This document shows, in pieces, positions 1 through 5,611 of a stretch of 5,611 nucleotides of DNA (its first letter is position 1; every line of letters starts with the position of its first letter). Made by a program: the position numbers and the translations under genes. Where the stretch lies: the NCBI GenBank assembly GCA_903831165.1, contig CAIKWV010000128.1, positions 1-5,611 of the forward strand, read 5' to 3'. Origin of the DNA: an uncultured cyanobacterium. Lineage in GTDB: Bacteria > Cyanobacteriota > Cyanobacteriia > PCC-6307 > Cyanobiaceae. Below the pieces are notes generated by a model, which saw only the letters and a list, made by a program, of their open reading frames with translations, did no database searches and was not told the DNA's origin.

Positions 1-42
1 GGGGCTGACCCGGCGACTGGCGGAACGGACCTGCGTGAACAT
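1..42 (-). CDS. chlH: Magnesium chelatase subunit H, N-terminal fragment (cut by window edge)
   Basis: Reading the minus strand from an ATG at 42-40 gives MFTQVRSASRRVSP, open to the window edge. From memory, this closely matches the conserved start of cyanobacterial ChlH, which in picocyanobacteria begins MFTQVRS followed by a basic stretch. ChlH is the large porphyrin-binding subunit of the ChlH/ChlD/ChlI magnesium chelatase, which inserts Mg2+ into protoporphyrin IX at the first committed step of chlorophyll synthesis. Only 14 codons are visible, so no domain can be checked. The gene lies 71 bp downstream of the antiporter stop in the same direction. No clear Shine-Dalgarno precedes the ATG. 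The nearby dapB supports the call, because I recall chlH and dapB as close neighbours in cyanobacteria (in Synechocystis, slr1055 and sll1058). The main risk is the shortness of the match. Confidence 0.75.
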   Translation of the reverse strand, partial: MFTQVRSASRRVSP

Positions 43-113
43 GTGTTCGGATTGAGCAATGTGAAGGAGCCTACGAAGAGCACCTCACCGCTGCGAGGGC
101 CTCGGGTAAGGCT
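43..113 (-). other. Short spacer between antiporter gene and chlH
   Basis: These 71 bases separate the antiporter stop from the chlH ATG. I see no convincing -10/-35 pair for chlH. The only symmetric element is an 11-bp motif at 94-104 (CGAGG, one base, CCTCG), which has no T-tract on the minus strand and so does not look like an intrinsic terminator. Read-through from the antiporter gene into chlH is therefore possible, although a dedicated chlH promoter lacking a recognisable -35 cannot be excluded. Confidence 0.5.
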
Positions 114-1367
114 TTACAGGATCGGCGTTGGCGCCGGTCGCCGCGTGTAGCCCAGTCCCGCCAGCAGCGGGCCAGCCATGGCGGTGGTGATCAGGGCCAT
201 CAGCACCCCCATGGTGAACAGCTCGGAGCTGATCACCCCCAGCGACAGGCCCACATTCAGCACCACCAGCTCGGTCAGGCCGCGGGTGTTCATCAGCCAG
301 CCGAGCGCCTGAGCCTCCCGGTTCGGCAGGCCACTGGCCCTGGCCACCACCCAGGTGCCGAGGAACTTGCCCCCCACGGCCACCGCCAGCAGCAGGCCCG
401 CCGCCAGCCAGAGCTGGAGGCTGTTGAGGCTGCCGATGCTGGTGTTGAGGCCGCTCATGGCGAAGAACAGGGGCAACAGCAGCCGCAGCACGACCGTTTC
501 CAGCCGCAGTGACAGCCAGTCCTGGATCGCCTCGTTGCGCGGCATCGCCAGCCCCCAGAGAAAGGCGCCGAAGATCAGGTGCACCCCGATCAGCTCCGTG
601 GCCACGCCGCTGAGCAGGGCGCCGACGAGCACCAGGGTCTGGCCGGTCGCTCCAGGCATTTCCCCCCGCCGTTGGCGCCGCTCCATCCAGCGCCGCAAGG
701 GCGCCGTGGCCAGCAGCAACACCGCCGCGTAGAGCAGGGTCGCCACCAGGGTCGGCACCGCCTGCAGCGCCGAGCCGGAATGGCTGAAGGCCACCACCGC
801 CGCCAGCAGGGTCCAACCCACCACGTCATCGATGGCAGCGGCCGTGATCGCCAGGGCCCCGAGGGGCTGGCCCAGCAGCTGGCGCTCCGCCAGGATCCGG
901 GCCAGCACCGGGAAGGCGGTGATCGCCATCGCCGTGCCCATGAACAGGGCCCCGGCCAGGGCGTGATCGCCGGGAATCAGATCCGGCAGCCAGGCCTCGA
1001 AGCGGTCGGCCAGGGCCAGGCCCAGCCCCAGGGGCAAGAGCACACCCACGGTGGTGATACGGCTGGCCAGGGGGATGCGGCCCTGCAGCAGCCGCGGGTT
1101 CAGCTCCAGCCCCACCAGGAACATGAATAGCACCAGCCCCAGCTGGCCGAGCAGGTTCAGCTGGCTGCGCACCGCCGGGCTGAACAGCCAGGCGGACAGC
1201 TGCGGTTGCAGGGCGCCCAGCAGGCTCGGGCCGAGCAGGATGCCACTGACGATGTCGCCCAGCACCCGCGGCTGGCCGAGCCGATCAGCCAGCTGACCTA
1301 GCAGCTGGGCCAGGCTGATGATCACGGCCACGGCCAGCAGGGCCGTGACCAGAGAGGAAGTGACCAT
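114..1367 (-). CDS. CPA2-family cation:proton antiporter (membrane domain only)
   Basis: A 417-residue, strongly hydrophobic protein of the Na+/H+ exchanger fold (monovalent cation:proton antiporter-2 family, KefB/CHX-like), expected in the cytoplasmic or thylakoid membrane exchanging Na+ or K+ for H+. Visible motifs in order: GQPRVLGDIVSGILLGPSLL at 31-50, FMFLVGLELN at 81-90, AITAFPVLARILAE at 148-161, the acidic pair AIDDVVGW at 178-185 (D180/D181, in the expected ion-binding helix), FGAFLWGLAMPR at 266-277, and MNTRGLTELVVLNVG at 359-373. The last motif is typical of plant CHX and cyanobacterial relatives. The hydrophobic segments suggest about 12 membrane helices. The protein ends about 20 residues after the last helix, so the TrkA-N/RCK or UspA-like regulatory tail found on many relatives is absent. 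The ATG at 1367 gives an N-terminus entering the first helix directly; no good ribosome binding site precedes it. The ion transported cannot be read from the sequence. Confidence 0.93.
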   Translation of the reverse strand: MVTSSLVTALLAVAVIISLAQLLGQLADRLGQPRVLGDIVSGILLGPSLLGALQPQLSAWLFSPAVRSQLNLLGQLGLVLFMFLVGLELNPRLLQGRIPLASRITTVGVLLPLGLGLALADRFEAWLPDLIPGDHALAGALFMGTAMAITAFPVLARILAERQLLGQPLGALAITAAAIDDVVGWTLLAAVVAFSHSGSALQAVPTLVATLLYAAVLLLATAPLRRWMERRQRRGEMPGATGQTLVLVGALLSGVATELIGVHLIFGAFLWGLAMPRNEAIQDWLSLRLETVVLRLLLPLFFAMSGLNTSIGSLNSLQLWLAAGLLLAVAVGGKFLGTWVVARASGLPNREAQALGWLMNTRGLTELVVLNVGLSLGVISSELFTMGVLMALITTAMAGPLLAGLGYTRRPAPTPIL

Positions 1368-1390
1368 CGCCAGGCAGCGGGCAGGCTTTC

Positions 1391-1396
1391 ATTATC
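1391..1396 (-). promoter_or_regulatory. Possible -10 element for the antiporter gene
   Basis: On the minus strand this reads GATAAT, five of six matches to TATAAT, in an AT-richer patch of an otherwise GC-rich region. It lies 23 bases upstream of the antiporter ATG, which would leave a leader of roughly 15-20 bases. No -35 hexamer is visible 16-19 bp further upstream, so if real it would be a -35-independent type, possibly activator-dependent. A match of this quality can arise by chance. Confidence 0.25.
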
Positions 1397-1616
1397 TGGA
1401 GGTGGTTGGCGCTGGCGGGGGCTGGTGCCAGCCGAAGGGTCTCACCGGTGCCAGGAGCGGGCTGAACAACCTGTGCCCCAGCCCATCCAGGCTCTGGTGG
1501 AACAAGCAGGACAATCCGGGTGCATCGGCTGTCTTGTTCGCAGGGCCCCTCCAGGCCAGTCGGAGCCGCAGTTGCTGCCGCAATCATCGTTCTGCAGCCC
1601 GTAGTCGCTCGCCGGA

Positions 1617-1632
1617 CGTTGGCGCGCCGACG
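1617..1632. promoter_or_regulatory. Near-perfect 16-bp palindrome upstream of receptor gene (possible operator)
   Basis: CGTTGGCG is followed immediately by CGCCGACG. Seven of the eight base pairs are symmetric and the remaining one is T opposite G. The centre contains GGCGCGCC. It ends 24 bases before the ATG of the receptor gene, a position where a dimeric regulator could act. No regulator is known to me for this site, and GC-rich sequence produces such palindromes by chance. Confidence 0.2.
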
Positions 1633-1656
1633 CCAGGCTGGCTAAGTAGCTGGGGC

Positions 1657-4600
1657 ATGAGTCCCCCATTGATCGGCGCCAGCCGGCGCTCCCTGCGCCT
1701 GCCGTTTCAGCTGACCCTGGTGGGTCTGATCCTGCCCCTTGTGCTGGGCAGCGGCCTGTTGGTGTCCTGGATCGGCTACCGGCGCAGCAGCGCCATGCTC
1801 AGCAGCGCCAGCAATCAGATGCTTCAGGCGCTGGGGGGGCAACTGCAGGGGGCGATGGCCTCGGCCCTCGATCCCCAGCGGGCCAGCCTGGAGCTGGAGC
1901 GCCTGCAGTCCCTGGCGGGCCGAACGAGTCTGGCCGAGCGGCTGAAGGCCCTGCCCGAGGTGCGACAGGCCCTGGCCCAGACCCCGAACCTGCGGGCCTA
2001 CTTCATCGGCTTTGCCGATGGTCAGTGCTTCGTGGTGGCCCGGGCCACCGATGCCGTCGGCCGGCGCCTGCCGGGTCTGGGCGCCAACGCCGCCTTGGTG
2101 GTGGAGAGCCTCGCCCGCGATGTGGTGGCCGGCCAGGGGGTGGTCACGGCCTACGGGCCCGATCCGGCCCTGCGGCGCCAGCAGCTCGTCTTCGACAGCC
2201 AGGACCGCCCCTTGCCCCAGGCCGCCCCGGTGCAGCTGCTGCCGGCGGATTTCGATCCCCGCCAGCGTCCCTGGTACCGGTTGGCGATGGAGTCGCTCGA
2301 CACGGTGCTCTCCCCGGTGTATCGCCTCGCCCTGGGCAATCAGCTGGGGCTGACCCTCTCGCGCAGCCTGCCGGGTCGGGTGGGGGTGGTGGCCGCCTCC
2401 CTGGAGCTGGGCAGCCTGGAAGGGCTGCTCGATCGCCATCGCCCCACCCCCGGTTCCCGGCTGGCGATCGTCAACGGCCAGGGTCTGGTGCTGGCCGCCA
2501 GTGGCCAGAGCCCGGAAGCGGGTTCAACGGCAACTCCGGCTGCCGGGACCCAGTCCCAGCGGCTGGACACCCTCGGGGTGCCGGCCCTGCGCGGCGTCAG
2601 TTCCCAGTTGCGCCAACGGGTCGGGCGCGGCTTCCTCGGCCAGCGGCTTGGGGGCAGCGACTGGCGTACGGCGGTGCTGCCCCTGCCCTCGCCGGTGCAG
2701 GGCAGGCCGCTGTATCTGGTGGTGGCCGTACCCGATGACGAGCTGCTGGCCGAGGCCCGCAGGCAACAGCAGGAGGGGCTGCTGGTGACCGCCCTGGTGA
2801 TGCTTTTGCTGGTGCCCGTGGTCTTGCTGGTGGCGGGCCGGCTTTCGGCGGAGCTGCGGCGCCTGGCGGCCGTGGCGGCGGCGATCCGCCGCTTTGAGTT
2901 CGATGCCGGCTCGCCCCTGCGCTCTTTTGTAAGGGAGGTGGATGAGCTCTCGCTCACCCTCGATGGCCTGCGCGGCACGGTGCAGCGTTTTCTGGCCATC
3001 TCGGCGATGCTGGCGGCCGAGGACGACGTCGATCGGCTGCTGGAGAAGCTGCTGGTCGAATCGATCGCCGCGGCTGGCGCCCAGTCCGGGGCCCTGTATC
3101 TGCCCGCTGCGGTGGCCGGCGAGTCGCCAGCTGGCGAGACCCCTGCTCCCAGCGCCGACCAGCCCCAGGCCTTTGAGCCCAGGCTGTTCCGCCAGGCGGG
3201 CCAGTGGGGCCAAGCCAGGCACCTGCCCGAACTTGCCGCCGAAGTGATCGCGCAACTCCGCGGCGGCCAGGGGCAGGCCGCCGCCACCGGTCCCCTGTCC
3301 AGCCCCCCCCTTCCCCAGGGGCCCTACCTGGCCCTGCCGTTGGAGGAGCGGCTCCAGAGCGAGCAGCTGGGGCTGCTGGTGCTGTGGTTCGACGCTGCGC
3401 CGGAACCTGCCCAGGTGGCCTTCTGCCGGGCCCTGTCCGGCTCGGCCGCCGTCGCCCTGGAAACCCGCGAACTGATCGCCGCCCAGAAGCGGCTGTTCGA
3501 GGCCTTCATCCAGCTGATCGCCGGCGCCATCGACGCCAAGAGCCCCTACACCGGCGGCCATTGCGCCCGGGTGCCGGAGCTGACCAAGCTGCTGGCGGAG
3601 GCGGCCTGCCAGGCCAGCGACGGCCCCTTCGCCGCCTTCAAGCTTGATCCCCATCAGTGGGAGGCCCTGCACGTGGCGGCCTGGCTGCATGACTGCGGCA
3701 AGGTGACCACCCCCGAATACGTGGTCGACAAGGCCACCAAGCTCGAAACCATCCACGACCGCATCCATGAGGTGCGGCTGCGGTTCGAGCTGCTCAAGCA
3801 GCAGGCCGAAACCGAGTATTGGCAGGCCCTGGCCGCAGGCGTGGAGGACGAAGGTGAGCGCGAGGCCCTATGCCACCAGTTGCAGCGGACCCTGGCGGCC
3901 CTCGACGATGACTTCGCCTTCGTGGCCAGCTGCAACCAGGGCGGTGAGTTCATGGCTCCCGAGCTCCTGGAACGCCTGCAGCGGATCGCCGCCCGCCGCT
4001 GGCGCCGCACGCTCGATGATCGCCTCGGCCTCTCCCGCGATGAACTGAGGCGCCGCGAGCAGGAACCGCAGGCCGAACTGCCGACCTGGGAACCCCTGCT
4101 GGCTGATCGCCCCCATCACCGGATCCCCAGGCAGGAGCGCGACCGGCTGGCCGCCGACAATCCCTGGGGCTTTCGCATGGAGGTGCCCGAACACCTCTAC
4201 AACCACGGCGAGCTGTACAACCTCAGTGTGGCGCGGGGCACCCTCAGCGCCGAGGAACGCTTCAAGATCAACGAGCACATCATCCAGACAATCCGGATGC
4301 TGGCGGCCCTGCCTTTCCCGCGGCACCTGCGCCAGGTCAGCGAGATCGCCGGCGGCCACCACGAAATGGTCAACGGCCGCGGCTATCCCCGGGGGCTGCG
4401 GGGGGAGGAGATGAGCGAGCTGGCGCGGATGATGGCGATCGCCGACATCTTCGAGGCGCTGACGGCGGCTGATCGGCCCTACAAGTCCGGCAAGACCCTT
4501 TCCCAGGCCCTGGCGATCATGGCCCGCATGGCCGCCGAGGGCCACATCGATCTCCCCCTGTTCGCGCTGTTTCTGCGGGCCGGGGTGCATCGCACCTACG

Positions 4601-4689
4601 CCGAGCGCCACCTGGCCCCGGAGCAGATCGACGCGGTGGATGTGGAGAGCCTGCTGGCTGGCCTCACCCCGACCGCCGGCAGCTCATAG
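1657..4689 (+). CDS. Cache-HAMP-GAF-HD-GYP transmembrane phosphohydrolase (predicted c-di-GMP phosphodiesterase)
   Basis: A 1010-residue membrane signalling enzyme. A basic N-terminus leads into helix 1 (about 18-40); a periplasmic region (41-374) resembles a double Cache sensor, with a distal-lobe strand at 112-128, DPRQRPWY at 200-207, a second-lobe strand at 269-282 and a closing VVAVPDDELL at 355-364; helix 2 is about 375-394; a HAMP-like linker (395-447) and a GAF-like region (about 456-605) follow. The C-terminal HD-GYP domain has GGHCARV (633-639), HDCGK (678-682), H874, HHE (901-903), GYP (909-911) and D930, the set that binds the metal centre. HD-GYP enzymes hydrolyse cyclic-di-GMP to pGpG or GMP; activity here is inferred. 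Oddities are about 165 extra residues between HDCGK and H874, and N906 where the HHExxDGxGYP consensus has D. The ATG at 1657 is chosen because it sits just before helix 1 and no in-frame ATG or GTG lies between it and the antiporter start region. The signal sensed is unknown. Confidence 0.9.
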   Translation: MSPPLIGASRRSLRLPFQLTLVGLILPLVLGSGLLVSWIGYRRSSAMLSSASNQMLQALGGQLQGAMASALDPQRASLELERLQSLAGRTSLAERLKALPEVRQALAQTPNLRAYFIGFADGQCFVVARATDAVGRRLPGLGANAALVVESLARDVVAGQGVVTAYGPDPALRRQQLVFDSQDRPLPQAAPVQLLPADFDPRQRPWYRLAMESLDTVLSPVYRLALGNQLGLTLSRSLPGRVGVVAASLELGSLEGLLDRHRPTPGSRLAIVNGQGLVLAASGQSPEAGSTATPAAGTQSQRLDTLGVPALRGVSSQLRQRVGRGFLGQRLGGSDWRTAVLPLPSPVQGRPLYLVVAVPDDELLAEARRQQQEGLLVTALVMLLLVPVVLLVAGRLSAELRRLAAVAAAIRRFEFDAGSPLRSFVREVDELSLTLDGLRGTVQRFLAISAMLAAEDDVDRLLEKLLVESIAAAGAQSGALYLPAAVAGESPAGETPAPSADQPQAFEPRLFRQAGQWGQARHLPELAAEVIAQLRGGQGQAAATGPLSSPPLPQGPYLALPLEERLQSEQLGLLVLWFDAAPEPAQVAFCRALSGSAAVALETRELIAAQKRLFEAFIQLIAGAIDAKSPYTGGHCARVPELTKLLAEAACQASDGPFAAFKLDPHQWEALHVAAWLHDCGKVTTPEYVVDKATKLETIHDRIHEVRLRFELLKQQAETEYWQALAAGVEDEGEREALCHQLQRTLAALDDDFAFVASCNQGGEFMAPELLERLQRIAARRWRRTLDDRLGLSRDELRRREQEPQAELPTWEPLLADRPHHRIPRQERDRLAADNPWGFRMEVPEHLYNHGELYNLSVARGTLSAEERFKINEHIIQTIRMLAALPFPRHLRQVSEIAGGHHEMVNGRGYPRGLRGEEMSELARMMAIADIFEALTAADRPYKSGKTLSQALAIMARMAAEGHIDLPLFALFLRAGVHRTYAERHLAPEQIDAVDVESLLAGLTPTAGSS

Positions 4690-4725
4690 GCTCGGCCCCA
4701 GTCCGCCTCGGTCCAACCCCTCACC
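4690..4725 (+). other. 36-bp spacer between receptor gene and dapB
   Basis: The spacer is pyrimidine-rich towards its end (ccaacccctcacc before the ATG) and holds no stem-loop with a T-tract and no clear Shine-Dalgarno. The lack of a terminator leaves room for transcription running from the receptor gene into dapB. Confidence 0.5.
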
Positions 4726-5604
4726 ATGACGAGCCTGCCCATGCCTGTCGCCAGCTCCGCCGTCGAGCCCGCGCCGATCCCCGTCGTGGTGGCCGGAGCT
4801 CTGGGGCGTATGGGGGCCGAAGTGGTCAAAGCGGTGCTCGCCGCCCCCGACACCACTTTGGTGGGGGCGATCGACACCACCGCCGGCAAGGAGGGCTGCG
4901 ATCTCGGCCTGGAGCTGGGCCTGGGCGAACTGGAGGTGGCGATCACGGCCGACTTCGAGGGCAGCCTCTGCCAGGCCAGTCAGGCGGTGCGCAACGCCGG
5001 CCCGGGCGGTGGCGCGGTGCTGGTCGATTTCACCCATCCATCGGTGGTGTTCGAGCACACCCGCTCGGCGATCGCCTACGGCGTGCATCCGGTGATCGGC
5101 ACCACGGGCCTGAGCCCGGCGCAGCTGCAGGATCTGGCGGATTTCGCTGCCAAGGCCTCGGTCGGCGGTGCGGTGATTCCCAACTTCTCGGTGGGCATGG
5201 TGCTGCTGCAGCAGGCCGCCGCCGCCGCCGCCCGCTTCTACGACTACGCCGAATTGACCGAGCTGCACCACAACCGCAAGGCCGACGCCCCCAGCGGCAC
5301 CTGCATCAAGACCGCCGAGCTGATCGAGGAGCTGGGCAAGAGCTTCAATCCGCTGCAGGTGGAGGAGCACGAAACCCTGGCGGGCTGCCGCGGCGGCCAG
5401 CGTGAGAGCGGCCTGCGGCTGCATTCAATCCGGCTGCCGGGGCTGGTGGCCCACCAGGAGGTGATGTTCGGTGCCGCTGGCGAGACCTACACCCTGCGCC
5501 ACGACACGATCGACCGCAGCGCTTACATGCCTGGGGTGCTGCTCACCGTGCGGCGGGTGCGCCAGCTGCAAGGCCTGGTCTACGGCCTGGAGCGGCTGCT
5601 GTGA
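4726..5604 (+). CDS. dapB: 4-hydroxy-tetrahydrodipicolinate reductase
   Basis: A 292-residue cytoplasmic enzyme that reduces the product of DapA with NAD(P)H to tetrahydrodipicolinate, in the pathway to lysine and meso-diaminopimelate. The N-terminal Rossmann domain shows [11 protein letters not shown] (20-30), the dinucleotide-binding loop; VDFTHPSV (100-107) and GTTGLS (125-130) follow. The substrate domain has IPNFSVGM (151-158) and the signature [14 protein letters not shown] (179-192), in which H181, H182 and K185 correspond to the catalytic HHxxK of the E. coli enzyme and PSGT binds the substrate carboxylate. The closing segment [20 protein letters not shown] is typical of the family. 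Two starts are possible: ATG 4726, or ATG 4741, which is five residues shorter. Neither has a clear ribosome binding site, and both leave an N-terminal tail of a dozen or more residues before the first strand, slightly longer than usual. The stop overlaps a following ATG. Confidence 0.97.
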   Translation: MTSLPMPVASSAVEPAPIPVVVAGALGRMGAEVVKAVLAAPDTTLVGAIDTTAGKEGCDLGLELGLGELEVAITADFEGSLCQASQAVRNAGPGGGAVLVDFTHPSVVFEHTRSAIAYGVHPVIGTTGLSPAQLQDLADFAAKASVGGAVIPNFSVGMVLLQQAAAAAARFYDYAELTELHHNRKADAPSGTCIKTAELIEELGKSFNPLQVEEHETLAGCRGGQRESGLRLHSIRLPGLVAHQEVMFGAAGETYTLRHDTIDRSAYMPGVLLTVRRVRQLQGLVYGLERLL

Positions 5605-5611
5605 TGAGCAC
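5604..5611 (+). CDS. Possible start of next gene, overlapping the dapB stop
   Basis: The dapB stop TGA (5602-5604) shares its last base with an ATG at 5604-5606, followed by AGC. This TGATG arrangement is common between co-translated genes. A weak GGAG lies 11 bases upstream (5589-5592) inside the dapB coding end. Only two codons are visible before the window ends, so the product cannot be named. Confidence 0.45.

Larger units (their letters stand above)
1368..1656. other. Divergent intergenic region between antiporter and receptor genes
   Basis: These 289 bases must hold the promoters of both flanking genes. Open frames cross the region on both strands, but their translations are rich in A, G, P and R, show no recognisable motif, and lack a credible start and ribosome binding site. 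I treat it as non-coding. Symmetric elements are GGCTGG-TG-CCAGCC at 1420-1433 and a 16-bp near-perfect palindrome at 1617-1632 (CGTTGGCG/CGCCGACG, one mismatched pair). The octamer GGTGCCAG occurs twice, at 1424-1431 and 1447-1454, start points 23 bp apart. No riboswitch or small RNA can be recognised by eye. Confidence 0.6.

Noticed and set aside
94..104. CGAGG-G-CCTCG as an intrinsic terminator after the antiporter
   Set aside because: The stem is only five base pairs with a single-base loop and has no T-tract on the minus strand.
1..150. Plus-strand frames open at the left edge (stops at 53-55 and 148-150)
   Set aside because: They show no recognisable protein C-terminus, one runs into the antiporter gene, and the minus strand explains positions 1-42 as the start of chlH.
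1510..1515. GACAAT as a -10 element for the receptor gene
   Set aside because: It matches only four of six positions, has no -35 partner, and lies more than 140 bp from the start codon.
1318..1656. In-frame open extension upstream of the receptor start, which would add 113 residues
   Set aside because: The extension starts inside the antiporter gene on the opposite strand, and its translation has no recognisable motif. The ATG at 1657 gives a normal short basic N-terminus followed by a membrane helix.
1285..1669. Minus-strand open frames of about 75-100 codons across the intergenic region
   Set aside because: They overlap the start of the antiporter or receptor gene, are rich in residues expected from GC-rich non-coding DNA, and have no motif or ribosome binding site.
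2524..3768. A 414-codon open frame antisense to the receptor gene
   Set aside because: Its translation is biased to G, Q, A, R and H with no domain pattern, as expected for the antisense shadow of a GC-rich gene. The sense strand encodes clear Cache, GAF and HD-GYP motifs.
4684..5424. A 246-codon open frame antisense to dapB
   Set aside because: It lies opposite an unambiguous dapB and has the same G/Q/A/H-biased composition typical of shadow frames.

Overview
The window is very GC-rich and densely coding, with G or C at most third codon positions. Three things point to a freshwater or brackish picocyanobacterium of the Cyanobium/Synechococcus type: the first codons of a chlorophyll-pathway magnesium chelatase gene (chlH) at the left edge, a dapB with cyanobacterial-type sequence at the right, and the composition. 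The assignment is inference; there is no rRNA or other marker here.

Layout, left to right: (1) 1-42, minus strand, the first 14 codons of chlH. (2) 114-1367, minus strand, a complete 417-residue CPA2-type cation:proton antiporter, 71 bp upstream of chlH and in the same direction. (3) 1368-1656, a 289-bp intergenic region between divergent genes, with a weak -10-like element and two small palindromes. (4) 1657-4689, plus strand, a 1010-residue membrane receptor with periplasmic Cache-like sensor, HAMP-like linker, GAF-like region and a C-terminal HD-GYP phosphohydrolase (predicted cyclic-di-GMP phosphodiesterase). (5) 4726-5604, plus strand, dapB (lysine/peptidoglycan precursor pathway), 36 bp after the receptor. 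(6) From 5604, the first bases of a further plus-strand gene whose ATG overlaps the dapB stop.

How the parts relate: chlH and dapB are housekeeping genes pointing away from each other. The antiporter and the receptor lie between them, also back to back, each in tandem with its housekeeping neighbour. One reading is that a divergent antiporter/receptor pair was inserted into an older chlH-dapB neighbourhood. The shared promoter region makes a link between ion/pH homeostasis and cyclic-di-GMP signalling possible, but nothing in the sequence proves it.

The feature most worth a second look is the catalytic domain of the receptor. Its HD-GYP metal-ligand motifs are all recognisable, but about 165 extra residues lie between the HD box and the third histidine, and both ends of the insert resemble the single connecting segment of ordinary HD-GYP domains. 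I recall similar inserted HD phosphohydrolases in other bacteria, so this is probably a poorly characterised subfamily rather than something unique. I found no CRISPR array, tRNA, rRNA, insertion sequence or phage gene.
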